From: Candidatus Brocadia sinica JPN1
GTDB taxonomy: Bacteria > Planctomycetota > Brocadiia > Brocadiales > Brocadiaceae
Length of the DNA: 64,000 nucleotides
NCBI RefSeq assembly: GCF_000949635.1
Contig: NZ_BAFN01000001.1
Location: forward strand, 558,001 to 622,000
Direction: 5' to 3'
Positions 52,805-63,300 of the stretch are shown here, one piece after another. Each line of letters opens with the position of its first letter. Position 1 is the stretch's first letter. The notes beneath the pieces were generated by a model. That model saw only the letters and a list, made by a program, of their open reading frames with translations. It was not told the DNA's origin and searched no databases. Both the position numbers and the translations under genes were made by a program.

Positions 52805-53512
52805 ATGGAAAATGGAAAAGATACGATTAAAAAACTCATTTCTGCACTTGGCGGAAAATTTTCTAAGGAACTTGGAATTGACCTATCCAAAGGGGATTCC
52901 CACGAGATATTCAAGTGGTTCCTCGCCTCAAAGTTATTTGGCGCCCGCATAGGTACGAATATCGCTATAAAGACCTATAAGGAATTTGAGAGATGCGGAG
53001 TTGTTTCTCCGGAAAGAATTCTTGAGACTGGCTGGGATGGACTGGTGAGGATACTGGACGACGGAGGCTATGCAAGATACGACTTCTCCACGGCAACAAA
53101 ACTGTTGGAAATTACGAAGGATTTAACAAGGAACTATGCAGGTAATCTGAACAGGATCCACCAAATGGCAAAGAACGAGCCCGATCTTGAGAATCTCCTG
53201 AAAGGTCTGGGAAAAGGTATCGGTGACGTAACAGTAAACATATTCTTGCGGGAACTTCGTAACGTGTGGACTAAGGCAAGACCCACACCCTCTGAGCTAG
53301 TGATACTGGCTGCAGGAAACTTAGGCCTCACAAAACTAGGCGAGGATCCCTTAAATGCCCTTGAAAAGGTTTGGGCATTGCAAAAGACTAAAAACAGGGA
53401 CTTTTGTGACTTCGAGGCGGCACTCTTAAAACTAGGAAAGGATTATTGCAAGAAACAAAAACATGACGCCTGCCCATTAGGGGACGAATGTAGATGTAAA
53501 AAGGTTAAATAG
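52805..53512 (+). CDS. HhH DNA glycosylase-like protein with Cys-rich tail
   Basis: 235 residues. A helical core with a helix-hairpin-helix segment (LLKGLGKGIGDVTVNIFLREL), then a C-terminal CxnCxxxxxC set (YCKKQKHDACPLGDECRC) where endonuclease III-like proteins hold a 4Fe-4S cluster. The hairpin resembles HhH-GPD base-excision enzymes. The usual catalytic Lys of lyases is not obvious and an Asp follows the hairpin (GIGDV). The N-terminal part (KWFLASKLFGARIG) is also of the EndoIII kind. Activity is therefore plausible but unproven. Confidence 0.7.
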   Translation: MENGKDTIKKLISALGGKFSKELGIDLSKGDSHEIFKWFLASKLFGARIGTNIAIKTYKEFERCGVVSPERILETGWDGLVRILDDGGYARYDFSTATKLLEITKDLTRNYAGNLNRIHQMAKNEPDLENLLKGLGKGIGDVTVNIFLRELRNVWTKARPTPSELVILAAGNLGLTKLGEDPLNALEKVWALQKTKNRDFCDFEAALLKLGKDYCKKQKHDACPLGDECRCKKVK

Positions 53513-53724
53513 CACAGTTTTGAGATTGCAAAAGTGCGAGACTCTTATAACCATACACAACCAGGGATGTCTATCCCTCCGGTGAGAAATCCTGGCTAGT
53601 CTCCTTTTTTAAAACGGAGACCAGGGGGATTTGTCAACGGATAATGGCATTTGAGAGACAGAGTTACCTTGAAGGGGCCTAAGGGAAGTCTTAGGATACT
53701 CAACGTGCGTGGCGATGCTCAAGA

Positions 53725-53755
53725 AAAGGCTATCTCGAGGATACAGATAGCCTTT
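53725..53755. terminator. Probable bidirectional terminator
   Basis: Perfect 11-base arms AAAGGCTATCT / AGATAGCCTTT around a nine-base loop, between convergent genes ending at 53512 (plus) and 53813 (minus). The A and T ends of the arms serve both strands. Confidence 0.55.
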
Positions 53756-53812
53756 CATATGTTCCCTCAACTCCAGTGTGTTTCTTCTGATGATCATTTA
53801 CGATAGTTTCTT

Positions 53813-55597
53813 CTAAGCCACTTTTACCCCGACACACACCTTTATCGCAGCATTTAATTCCTTCAATAAATCTTCAAGATTGACCGGGTTAATCTGCACT
53901 GCTTGCCCTAAGCTGATTGTTCTGGCAAGGGTGTTTCTGAGGATGGGGTTTTTTAGTTGTTTGAATCCAAACCCTACCAATATCTCCAGTGTTTGCGGAT
54001 ACTGCTTGATGAGTTGATAGACGTTTGTGTTTGCAGTTGCGATTTTGATTTGCTCTGAGGGTTCTTCTTCTGTGTCGAGTTGCATAGTTTTCCATGCATT
54101 TATACCAAAGAAAAACATGGCTGCGTATTCAAGAAAGCCACTCATTCCCATAACAGGATAAAGTTGCGGATAGAGATGAGTGGCAATCGGCTGGGCAGCT
54201 ACCCTGAATACACATCCAATATTTATAAACACGAAAGTTGCGTTGAGTAGTTTCGGACTGCACAATTTTACCCCTTTGCTCAAGGGAATCATCTTGGAGG
54301 CGCATCCCAGGATCATCATGCTGATAAATCCGACAAAAATTGCGTGCCGGTATGCGCCAAACAGGGCATGAGAAACTCGTTCTCCCGAAAGAGTTTCATA
54401 AACCGTAAAAGTCAGGAGCGCACCTTCAGAAACAAATAACCACACGAGTGCGGCTCTGATATATTTTCTAAATCCAGTCGGTAAATTAACAGGATTTTTA
54501 ACCGTTTTTCTTCTGTTGAATAAATTCAGATTATAAATAAATAAAAATACTCCAAACGTCTCCAGGACGCCTGCAATACAAAAAACCGCGGCAAAAAAAC
54601 CATGGAGATTGCTGGTATATTCCTTGTAAAACTCCGAGATTGTCCGTAATGCGATTGAAATATTCAGGATATACAACACATAGCCGCTGATTTTTTGGTT
54701 GGGCTCCTGTATGCCCAGAAAAATCGGCAAAGTCTTGGTAAAGATTCCGATAATAACCATGCAGGCAAATCCCACGATCTGGATATGACGAATAGGGTTC
54801 TTAAAGACATCCGGGATGTCTGTATTTCCCACAACATTAAAATGGAAGTAAAGAGCGACAAAAGCAATGGCCTGGATGATGAACCAGAGATAACTGGACA
54901 GGAGAAACCCTTCGTAAATTTCGAACTTTTGTTTTTCCGAGGAAAAATACGTCCTGCAAATAACGTAGATGAAAACGGCTATCGATGCGGCTTGAAGCGC
55001 ACACCCAATCAACGCGGGTATCTTTAAGAAAAAGAGACCCGAATAGTATGAAGTTGTCTTAAAGACGAAAGAGAGAAAAATGCCGGCTACCATCAAAAAA
55101 AAAGATTTGTAAGCCAGCGGCGTGCTGTAAAGCAGGGCGTTCCAAAATTTGGGTAAGGCAAAATATGAAATACCCATGATGAATAAACCGACCCACCCGT
55201 ACACCTGCGTGTCGCCGTGTGTTTCGGTAAGTATCCAGGATACGGAAGTCAAGGAATTTTTAAATGCCATGAAGGCCAATAGCGATGCCCCATAGAGACA
55301 TCCGGTTGAAAGCACAATGATAATGGCTGTTTTTACGAAGAGTTCGTAAACGTGTTCGGTTTGCGGTCTTGTAATTGCGACGTCGCTAGCTGAATCAACT
55401 TGCCCATCGATAAGTTTCTGAAGATCATCAATTAGTTTGGCAGGACTGATATTATGCATTTTGGCGAAAAAGGAAAGGGGTTTGTCGGGGAGGATATTAC
55501 CACCACACATAATGCCGTAAGTCTCAAAGATTCGGCGGGTTACAGGGAATTTTTCAACAATATCTTTGACGGTATTTTCTGGCCGTATCCTTTCCAT
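53813..55597 (-). CDS. Multi-pass membrane protein with DUF1858-like domains at both ends (NnrS-like)
   Basis: 594 residues. The N-terminus (IRPENTVKDIVEKFPVTRRIFETYGIMCGGNILPDKPL) is DUF1858/ScdA-N-like. About 12 membrane helices follow (110-510) with several in-membrane His residues (for example HIQIVGFACMVIIGIFTKTLPIFLGI), reminiscent of NnrS or haem-copper oxidase subunit I. The C-terminus repeats a DUF1858-like unit (NVYQLIKQYPQTLEILVGFGF). Proteins like NnrS are linked to nitric oxide metabolism in denitrifiers; a nitrogen-oxide link is plausible here but not shown. It is a solitary gene. Confidence 0.72.
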   Translation of the reverse strand: MERIRPENTVKDIVEKFPVTRRIFETYGIMCGGNILPDKPLSFFAKMHNISPAKLIDDLQKLIDGQVDSASDVAITRPQTEHVYELFVKTAIIIVLSTGCLYGASLLAFMAFKNSLTSVSWILTETHGDTQVYGWVGLFIMGISYFALPKFWNALLYSTPLAYKSFFLMVAGIFLSFVFKTTSYYSGLFFLKIPALIGCALQAASIAVFIYVICRTYFSSEKQKFEIYEGFLLSSYLWFIIQAIAFVALYFHFNVVGNTDIPDVFKNPIRHIQIVGFACMVIIGIFTKTLPIFLGIQEPNQKISGYVLYILNISIALRTISEFYKEYTSNLHGFFAAVFCIAGVLETFGVFLFIYNLNLFNRRKTVKNPVNLPTGFRKYIRAALVWLFVSEGALLTFTVYETLSGERVSHALFGAYRHAIFVGFISMMILGCASKMIPLSKGVKLCSPKLLNATFVFINIGCVFRVAAQPIATHLYPQLYPVMGMSGFLEYAAMFFFGINAWKTMQLDTEEEPSEQIKIATANTNVYQLIKQYPQTLEILVGFGFKQLKNPILRNTLARTISLGQAVQINPVNLEDLLKELNAAIKVCVGVKVA

Positions 55598-55944
55598 AGA
55601 TGTGGTTCCTTACGTTGATATCGTAAAACGGTCCACGCTGCGCGCAACGACATCCCTGAAAACATCTTGTAATTTATTCAGCACATCGTGATAATAATAT
55701 GAAACAATTACTAAAATGTAATATATCAGACATGTAAAGTAGTGTCAATGACTTTCTAGAAACAGGCATTTGCACTAAATGAGTTATTTGATACTGAATG
55801 GTAAATACTATAGTTTTCTGTTCTTGATAAATCCAAATTTCGGATTTCGTGCTTCGGGTTTAGCGGTTTTTCATGAACAAAAACTCACAAATATTAAAAA
55901 AGGTTTTTATAAGGTAATACTCTAAGAGAATTTGTGTAAAAATC
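55598..55944. other. Gap upstream of trkH
   Basis: 347 bases, no gene. Near 55838 a short string (AATTTCGGATTTCGTGCTTC) resembles the core of the dispersed repeat at 34395 and 57353. No riboswitch was recognised. Confidence 0.4.
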
Positions 55945-57282
55945 ATGTCCATTTTCACCCTTTCCCCTCATCGACTCCTGCTCATTGGGTTTCTTTCTAT
56001 TATCACAATAGGCTCTCTTCTCCTGACGCTGCCTGTGGCTTCTGCATCTGGCGGTTCACAATCGTTCATTGATGCCTTGTTTGCGGCCACATCAGCCATC
56101 TCTACCACGGGATTGACTGTGGTAGACGTGGGTAGTTTTTATTCCCTTTTTGGTCAGATCGTTATTCTCACGCTAATCCAGATCGGGGGATTAGGATACA
56201 TGATTTTTATTGTTTTGGTCATGTCGGGACTTGGCATACGGCCATCGTTGAGTGGGAAATTAATCCTGCAGGAAGCATTGACTGGTCCACCGTATGAGGA
56301 AGTCGTCCGGTTTAGCAAAATGGTCATCAGTATAACTTTTGCGTTCGAGTTTTTGGGAGCCGTGGTTTTAAGTCTCTTTTGGATGAAGGAATTTTCCGTA
56401 AAACACGCCATCTATTTGGGGGTGTTTCATTCCGTCTCCGCCTTTTGTACTGCGGGTTTTAGTTTGTTTTCCGACAACCTCTGTGCATATCGTGACAGCG
56501 TTATTGTAAACATCACAATAGGTGTCCTTTGCATTGGAGGTAGTATCGGGTTTATTGTAATTTATGATATCTATTATGCGATCTTTGGGAAACCAAAGGA
56601 AGATGAGCCACCAAAGAGACTTTTGGTCCATACCAAACTTGTGTTGGTCATGCTTCCGACTCTCCTGATTACCGGGGTATTCTTAATATTCGTTTCAGAA
56701 TGGTCTACGCCATTCCCATCATTTAAAGACAGATTTTTAGTCTCGATATTTCACACAATATCAGCTTCAACCACAACCGGTTTTAATACCGTAGCTACGG
56801 GAACGATGAAAACCATGGGGTTAACCACGATGATTCTGTTGATGTATATCGGCGCTTCTCCCGGTGGCACTGGTGGTGGAGTGAAGACAACTACCTTTGG
56901 ATTATTGATTTCATCGATTATCTCTGTCGTGTCCATGCATGACGAATTGATAATGTTTGGCAGGCATATATCCAGCAAAACAAAGGACAGGTCGTTTGTC
57001 ATCTGCGCCATTGCCGTTTTACTGATCATACTGGATGTTTTAATCCTGTCTGTAACAGAAAATGCGTCTTTTATGGAAATAGTATTTGAAGCCGTATCCG
57101 CATTTGGAACGGTAGGACTTTCAACGGGCATCACGCCTTCATTGAGTATAACGGGTAAGATGGTTCTTTCTGCCACCATGTTAATTGGGAGGGTGGGTCC
57201 ACTTGCCTTAGGGTATTCCATCAGGGGCAAGCGCAGGCCGGTTCCGATTAAATATCCGGAAGGTGTAATGTTGGTTGGATAA
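55945..57282 (+). CDS. trkH: TrkH/KtrB-type potassium transporter
   Basis: 445 residues with four M1-P-M2 repeats. Selectivity-filter glycines are visible in SAISTTGLTV, SAFCTAGFSL, SASTTTGFNT and SAFGTVGLS, the pattern of SKT-family K+ channels. The loop GASPGGTGGGVKTTT is also typical. It passes K+ across the inner membrane under control of a cytoplasmic RCK protein, here the trkA gene 218 bases downstream. A TATA-rich tail and a dispersed repeat separate the two. Confidence 0.93.
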   Translation: MSIFTLSPHRLLLIGFLSIITIGSLLLTLPVASASGGSQSFIDALFAATSAISTTGLTVVDVGSFYSLFGQIVILTLIQIGGLGYMIFIVLVMSGLGIRPSLSGKLILQEALTGPPYEEVVRFSKMVISITFAFEFLGAVVLSLFWMKEFSVKHAIYLGVFHSVSAFCTAGFSLFSDNLCAYRDSVIVNITIGVLCIGGSIGFIVIYDIYYAIFGKPKEDEPPKRLLVHTKLVLVMLPTLLITGVFLIFVSEWSTPFPSFKDRFLVSIFHTISASTTTGFNTVATGTMKTMGLTTMILLMYIGASPGGTGGGVKTTTFGLLISSIISVVSMHDELIMFGRHISSKTKDRSFVICAIAVLLIILDVLILSVTENASFMEIVFEAVSAFGTVGLSTGITPSLSITGKMVLSATMLIGRVGPLALGYSIRGKRRPVPIKYPEGVMLVG

Positions 57283-57352
57283 TAAAAAATATCAGCCTTT
57301 TTATTTTGCTTAGTTTAGGCTATTGTGTTATTTTTAGAAACAGAAACTTTTT

Positions 57353-57478
57353 GTAGTATCTTCAAAAGATAATTTTGACATTTTTAGCAAAAAATATGAA
57401 TAAAATTAACCCTGACAGGGTTGACTCACGAATTTCATGCTTCGGATTTTTATCTTTTTCAACTCGTTCGGGTTGGGT
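57353..57478. repeat. Dispersed repeat, copy 2
   Basis: GTAGTATCTTC-AAAAGATAATTTTGACATTT, palindromic AACCCTGACAGGGTT, then GTTCGGGTTGGG. Same layout as 34395-34511 with an internal insertion of about 12 bases. It lies between trkH and trkA. Confidence 0.65.
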
Positions 57479-57500
57479 ACTACTCCTGAGGACTTGAGGT

Positions 57501-58193
57501 ATGAGACAGTTTGCTGTAATTGGATTGGGAAGATTTGGCCGCAAGATAGCTGAGACATTAGCGAAAAAAGGCGCTCCTGTCATTGCGATTGACAGCAATC
57601 AGGAATTGGTGGAAAAAGTAAGCGATTTTGTCACAAAGTCCATTCAGATGGACAGCACTGATGAGAAGGCGCTGTTGGCTGGAGGTATCAAAGATGTAGA
57701 TGTGGCAGTGGTAAGCATGGGTGAGGATATTGAGTCGAGTGTCCTTACAACGGCGCTTCTGAAAAATCTGGATATTAAAGAAATTGTTGCAAGGGCATGC
57801 ACGCCGCTCCACGCACAAATATTAAAGATGGTGGGCGCTACCCGCGTCGTATTTCCTGAAGAAGATATGGGCATTCGGGTAGCCAACAGCATCCTTTCGC
57901 CTGGCGTCCTGGAATATATTGAATTGGGCGCCGATTATACCCTTGCAGAGATTGAGGCAAAGAGCGAAAGTATCGGGCATTCAATCAGTGAGCTGGACTT
58001 GAGGACAAAATACGGGATCAATGTCCTGATTGTTAAAAGAAAGATTTATGAAGCGGGAGAAAACAGAGAAGAACCAATAGAAAAAGAAGTTAAGGTTTTG
58101 CCTACCTCCGATTATAAGATTCAGGAAGGGGACATCCTTGTCGTTGTCGGTAGCAGTGAGGACATCGAATCTTTTGAGAAACACATGAAGTAG
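57501..58193 (+). CDS. trkA: TrkA/KtrA RCK subunit of the potassium transporter
   Basis: 230 residues. N-terminal NAD(H)/ATP-binding Rossmann domain: FAVIGLGRFGRKIAETLAKKGAPVIAIDSN, VAVVSMGEDIESSVLTTALLKNL, VARA. C-terminal TrkA-C domain (YTLAEIEAKSESIGHSISEL, then IQEGDILVVVGSSEDIESFEKHMK). It gates the neighbouring TrkH channel. A single RCK unit, as in KtrA, rather than the two-unit enterobacterial TrkA. A weak hairpin (AAAGTC/GACTTT) at 58210-58225 may terminate the transcript. Confidence 0.93.
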   Translation: MRQFAVIGLGRFGRKIAETLAKKGAPVIAIDSNQELVEKVSDFVTKSIQMDSTDEKALLAGGIKDVDVAVVSMGEDIESSVLTTALLKNLDIKEIVARACTPLHAQILKMVGATRVVFPEEDMGIRVANSILSPGVLEYIELGADYTLAEIEAKSESIGHSISELDLRTKYGINVLIVKRKIYEAGENREEPIEKEVKVLPTSDYKIQEGDILVVVGSSEDIESFEKHMK

Positions 58194-58441
58194 CCTGGCT
58201 CTTTTGTAAAAAGTCGGGCGACTTTATTGCACAGGTAAAAATAAAAAATCAAAATTCAGATTTTCATTTTCATTAAGCGGATTTCCGGGTAATATGAAAA
58301 ACGAAATCCCCCTTAAACCAGGGGGACTCAGGGGGATTGTAAAATACCCTGATAAAAAGAAGACCATGAGAAAAACACAACCATTCTATCCCCTTTGGCA
58401 GGGGGACTAACGAGAATGCGAAAGAGAGAATATTTTACTAC

Positions 58442-59218
58442 ATGCGGAGCATCGCTTTAACAAATCAAAAGGGGGGAGTGGCAAAGACAACGACCACTGT
58501 TAATCTCGGCGCCTGCCTTGCGCAGATGGGCAAAAGGGTGCTTTTAGTTGATCTGGATCCCCAGGGAAATCTCAGTTCATGGTTAGGACTTGATATCCAC
58601 AGCCTCGAACGGTCTATGTACAATGTGTTTTTGGAAGAGGTCTATTTTGAAGAAATTCTGACGAAGACATGCGTTGAAAATATGACCCTGGCGCCCGCCA
58701 ATGTGGCGCTGGCAGGTGTTGAACGGATTCTTGCCCATGAAAAAGGCAGAGACCTCATTCTGCGGAAACGTCTGTCGTCAGTTGCAGGCAAATATGATTA
58801 TATCATGTTGGATTGTCCGCCCTCGCTGGGACTGATTACCATTAATGCATTAACCTTTGTCAAAGAGGTCTTCATTCCGTTAGAAACGAAGGTACTGGCC
58901 CTAAATGGTCTGGTAACCTTGATGAATACCGTACAGGTGGTTAAAGAAAGACTGAATCACAACCTGGAGGTAACTGGTATCATTGCCTGTCGGTTTGATG
59001 GTCGGACAAATCTCAGTAACGAGGTGTACAATCAGATTAAAGAACGTTTTACCGAGAAGGTTTTTCATTCCATTATCAGAGAAAATACCCGCCTTGCAGA
59101 ATGTCCTATCTCCGGAAAACCGATTACCCTGTACGCACCGGATAGTCCGGGCGCCATAGACTACACGAATTTAGCGAAAGAAGTATTGGAAAGAGAGAAA
59201 ACTACCGTTGATCGGTGA
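58442..59218 (+). CDS. ParA/Soj-type ATPase
   Basis: 258 residues. Deviant Walker A KGGVAKTTT preceded by IALTNQ, Walker B ALLVDLDPQGNLSSWLG-like segment and DYIMLDCPPSLGLITINAL. The C-terminal ALNGLVTLMNTVQVVKERL, GIIACRFDGRTNLSNEV and SGKPITLYAPDSPGAIDY are Soj-like. It acts in segregation or positioning of DNA or protein cargo. No ParB gene or parS-like site was seen adjacent, so the partner is elsewhere or it is an orphan. Confidence 0.92.
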   Translation: MRSIALTNQKGGVAKTTTTVNLGACLAQMGKRVLLVDLDPQGNLSSWLGLDIHSLERSMYNVFLEEVYFEEILTKTCVENMTLAPANVALAGVERILAHEKGRDLILRKRLSSVAGKYDYIMLDCPPSLGLITINALTFVKEVFIPLETKVLALNGLVTLMNTVQVVKERLNHNLEVTGIIACRFDGRTNLSNEVYNQIKERFTEKVFHSIIRENTRLAECPISGKPITLYAPDSPGAIDYTNLAKEVLEREKTTVDR

Positions 59219-59323
59219 GGTGCAATCTTGCAGCATTGGCAGACGCCTTACTTAGCAGAGGCCCCAATCTATGCTATGAGCTTTTTTCTCATGCTGTGAA
59301 AATCGAGGAGTCTAATTTGTCCA

Positions 59324-60313
59324 ATGGTAAATCATGGGAAGACCATAGTGTTTTGGTCTGCACTCATATTTATTTTTTCCGTGTCATTCCGGATTTCTGT
59401 GGGAATTGCCAAAGAAAGAATCACGCCGCCATCCAGGACTCATGCCAGTGAAAATACCGTCATCATAATTCGAAGCCAGCGAATTGCGGCTTATAACGAG
59501 GCAATTAAGGGTTTCGAGGAAGGCTGTAAAGGGAAAAATATCTCCATAAAGGCAATCTATGATTTAAAAGGGGATATTGAAGAATGTAAAAGGGTTATTC
59601 AAACTATCAAAAGCGAAGAACTCAAACCCCGACTTATCTTCGCTGTGGGTGTACTGGCAGCAACCCTCGCAAAAGAGCAATTTACCGATATCCCCATGAT
59701 ATTTTGCATGGTTATTAATCATGAGCGCTTTAATTTAGAGGGGGCTAACGTCACCGGTATTTCTTCAGAGGCATCGTTAGAAGATCAGTTTGCCATTCTC
59801 AAAGAGATCCTTGGCACACAGAAGAACGTGGGGGTTATTTATGACCCAACAAAAACCGGGAAAATTATCTCAGAAGCGACTGCCGTGGCGGAGAGATTTG
59901 AATTCAATCTTATCAAAACAGAGGTCTTGTCCGAAAAAGAGGTTGCAGCTGCATTAAAAAATAGTATCAAGGGAATTGATGCATTGTGGATAGTGCCTGA
60001 CGGCACGGTAGTTACAAAAGATTCACTCGATGCGATCTTCAAAAAAACCCTGAAAAATCGTCTGCCGACTTTTTGTACTTCAAGCGCAATTGTTAAGGCA
60101 GGCGCCCTGATTTCTATTTCTCCGGATTACCGATACACGGGTCTGCAGGCTGCCCAACTGGCACAAACGTTGTTAAATGCCCCGACGACAACCTCATTAG
60201 GTGTTAAACAACCAGATAAATTAACATTAACCTTAAATACCCAAACGGCTGAGATAATTGGGATAAATCTGTCATCGATTAAATCCCGTGATGATATAGT
60301 CTTGTATCCATGA
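59324..60313 (+). CDS. ABC-transporter-type substrate-binding protein
   Basis: 329 residues. Signal peptide (IVFWSALIFIFSVSFRISVGIA), then the ABC_sub_bind pattern: VIIIRSQRIAAYNEAIKGFEEGCKG, FAVGVLAATLAKEQF, DIPMIFCMVIN, GISSEASLEDQFAILKEILG, VGVIYDPTKTGKI and a final TLNTQTAEIIGI. Such periplasmic proteins bind amino acids or similar ligands. No permease or ATPase genes follow. Instead, 23 bases later, a large sensor kinase starts, so the protein probably delivers a ligand signal to it. Confidence 0.85.
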   Translation: MVNHGKTIVFWSALIFIFSVSFRISVGIAKERITPPSRTHASENTVIIIRSQRIAAYNEAIKGFEEGCKGKNISIKAIYDLKGDIEECKRVIQTIKSEELKPRLIFAVGVLAATLAKEQFTDIPMIFCMVINHERFNLEGANVTGISSEASLEDQFAILKEILGTQKNVGVIYDPTKTGKIISEATAVAERFEFNLIKTEVLSEKEVAAALKNSIKGIDALWIVPDGTVVTKDSLDAIFKKTLKNRLPTFCTSSAIVKAGALISISPDYRYTGLQAAQLAQTLLNAPTTTSLGVKQPDKLTLTLNTQTAEIIGINLSSIKSRDDIVLYP

Positions 60314-60336
60314 ATACCTATTAATTTTGAAATCAT

Positions 60337-63300
60337 ATGATTGGTATCCGTACAAAACTTATCCTTTTTATGAGTTCGCTGGTAATCATTATTGGCACAT
60401 TCAGTTGCCTGTTCTTTTTAATTCATGCAAAAAGGCAACAGGAGGAGGCGTTAAAAAGTTTTGGTACCTCCCTTGTGATGCTGCTCGCCCAGGATATCGA
60501 AGTCAAACATGCCCTGAGTTACTCACAACATGCATTCCTTGATACCCCTGTCAAAAGGATAAAGGCGCTCGACAGGGAAGGAGAAATTGCTTATTTGCGC
60601 ATATCAGGCATCCACTCGGTCTTGTCCGAGGAGAAGGCGCCTTGGCTTGACATCGAAATGAAAGAAATTCCCGCCGGAAAAGGTTCTCAAAATCTGGGCA
60701 TACTACTTACCGATTGCATACTTGCCTCTTCACGGGAGGCATTTTATGATTTTTCTGTGCCTGTTCTCGAAACGGCTTTTTCAGAGGAGGTATTTGCCGC
60801 ACAGGTGTTGGAAATAATCCCCGTAAAAACAAGGCAATATACCCTGGGTTTTGTGCAAATTGGCTTATCTCCGGATAAATTAAACAAAAGGATTCATAAG
60901 ATCCTCTGGCGAAGCGTTATCCCGATGGGTTTAATCATAATTTTAGGCGGGATATCTATTACCATTTTTCTCACAAAATACATTGTTTTGCCATTGCAGC
61001 AAATGGCGGGTATTACGCTTGACATTGCCAGGGGTGATCTTACGCGTACGGTAAAAGTCTATTCAAAAGATGAGATTGGACAATTGTCCATGAATTTTAA
61101 CCACATGACCCATTCGCTGAAGATATCGTATGATGAGCTAAAGCAGGAAATTGCAGAGCGAAAGAGGACCGAGGCGTTATTAAAGTATCGGGCCAGAATA
61201 GAGGAGCTCTTAGCAACCATATCAACATACTTTATCAACCTGGCGCCAGACGAGGTGGATATCGGGATAAACCGTGCGTTGAAAATGATCGGGGAATTCG
61301 CTGGTGTTGACCGCAGTTATGTCTTTCTGTACTCGGATGGTGAAGAGAAGATGGACAATTCGCATGAGTGGTGCGCGGAGGGAATTCAACCACAAAAGGA
61401 AAACCTGAAAGGAGTTCCTGTTCATCATTTTCCGTGGGGGATGGAGAAACTAAGGCAGTTTGAAACTATTCATATCCCCAGGGTGAGCGAGCTGTCCGAT
61501 TGTGCAAACGCCGAAAGAGAACTGCTACAATCACAAGATATTCAGTCTTTAGTAATCGTTCCCATGATTTATGGCGGGTCAACTGTTGGACTTCTGGGGT
61601 TTGATTCTGTCCGGCGGGAAACAGCATGGACGAGCGAAGATATCACTATGCTGAAAATGGTGGCGGAAATATTTGTTAATGCGTTAGAACACAAACGAAT
61701 GGAAGAAATGTTGCGAAAAGCAAACAGTGAATTAGAAATGCGCGTTCTTGAACGGACTGTCGAACTTTCAAATGCCAATGAACTTCTCAAAGAGGAGATT
61801 GCTGAACATAAAAAGGCGAAGGATGAATTAAGGAAATATGAAATACTCATTTCTGAAATAAGTGATTTGCCGTATATTTGTGATGCAAGCGGAAACGTAT
61901 TATTTGTAAATCGCACCTTTAAAAAACTTACCGGTCACAAACCTGAAGAATTTATCGGAAAGCCATTCGCACCTCTTTTCGACGAAGAGAATCTGAAAAA
62001 AGCAATGGATTTCTATGCAAGGACATTGAATGGAGAAAGTTTGGAATTTGAGCTTCTTTTCAAAGATACTGGTATATTATGTGAATATAAGAATCTTCCT
62101 TTGAGAGATGAGAATGGAAATATAATTGGAGTTATTGGTATTGCCAGAGATATCACCGAGCGTCAAAGAATGATTAATGCCTTGCGTCAGGCAAAAGTTT
62201 ATGCTGAAAATCTTATTGAGACCGCCAATGTAATGGTTGTAGGGCTGGATGTGATGGGGAATATTCAGATATTTAACAAGGCCGCCGAAGAAATTACGGG
62301 TTATAAAAAAGTCGAGGTTCGTGGTAAAAATTGGTTTGAAATAATTGGTCCCAGGGATAAACATCCCCATGTGTGGCTGGATTTTACCAAATGGCAGTCA
62401 GGTGGTCAGTTGATCAAGGCCTTTGAAAACCACATTTTTACGAAATCCGGTAGAAAGAGATACATTTCATGGCAGAACAGTGAGGTGCGGGAGCAAGGAA
62501 AAGTTACGGGAACGATCTCCTTTGGGATCGATATTACCGAGCAAAAGCGAACGAAGGAATTGGTGGAGCGAATGCGTCTGACGGCGTTTGTCAGGGACGT
62601 AGGGATTGCCCTTACCGAGGGTAATACCCTGCATGAAATTCTTCGCCATTGCGCAGAGGCCATAGTCAATAATCTCGATGCGGCGTTCGCTCGCATCTGG
62701 ACACTGAACGAGGAAGAAAACGTGCTGGAATTGCAGGCCAGCGCCGGGATGTACACTCATAGAAATGGTTCCCATAGCAGAATTCCTGTTGGCAAATTCA
62801 AGGTCGGACTTATTGCCCGGGAGCGCAAACCTCATTTGACAAACTCCGTTATCGACGATCCATATATCAGCGACAAGAACTGGGTAAAACGGGAAGGAAT
62901 GGTTGCCTTTGCCGGATATCCCCTGGTTGTACAGGATCGTCTGGTAGGAGTTGTTGCGATGTTTTCCCGCAAATCGTTTAGCGAATTCATCTTCAGGGCT
63001 TTAGCCTCTGCATCTGACATAATTGCGCTTGGTATCGCACGGAAGCAAGGGGAGGAAACACTCCGTATGAGTGAAAGGAAGTATAGAATACTGCTTGAAA
63101 ATCTTCCCCAAAAAATATTTTATAAGGATAAAAATTCAATTTATGTATCCTGTAACGAAAACTATGCCAGGGATTTAAATATCCAACCGGATGAAATTGT
63201 TGGCAAGACGGACTATGATTTTTTTCATAAAAATTTAGCTGAAAAGTACATTGCAGATGATAGAAGGATTATGAGGTCAGGACAAACGGAGGATATGGAA

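Noticed and set aside
53609-53797. 62-residue minus-strand ORF between the HhH protein and the DUF1858 protein
   Set aside because: It spans the terminator hairpin at 53725-53755 and lacks a ribosome site and similarity; noncoding is more likely.
58442-59218. Chromosome origin or plasmid partition locus at the parA-like gene
   Set aside because: No parB, parS-like palindromes, dnaA or DnaA-box cluster nearby; an orphan ParA ATPase is the simpler reading.
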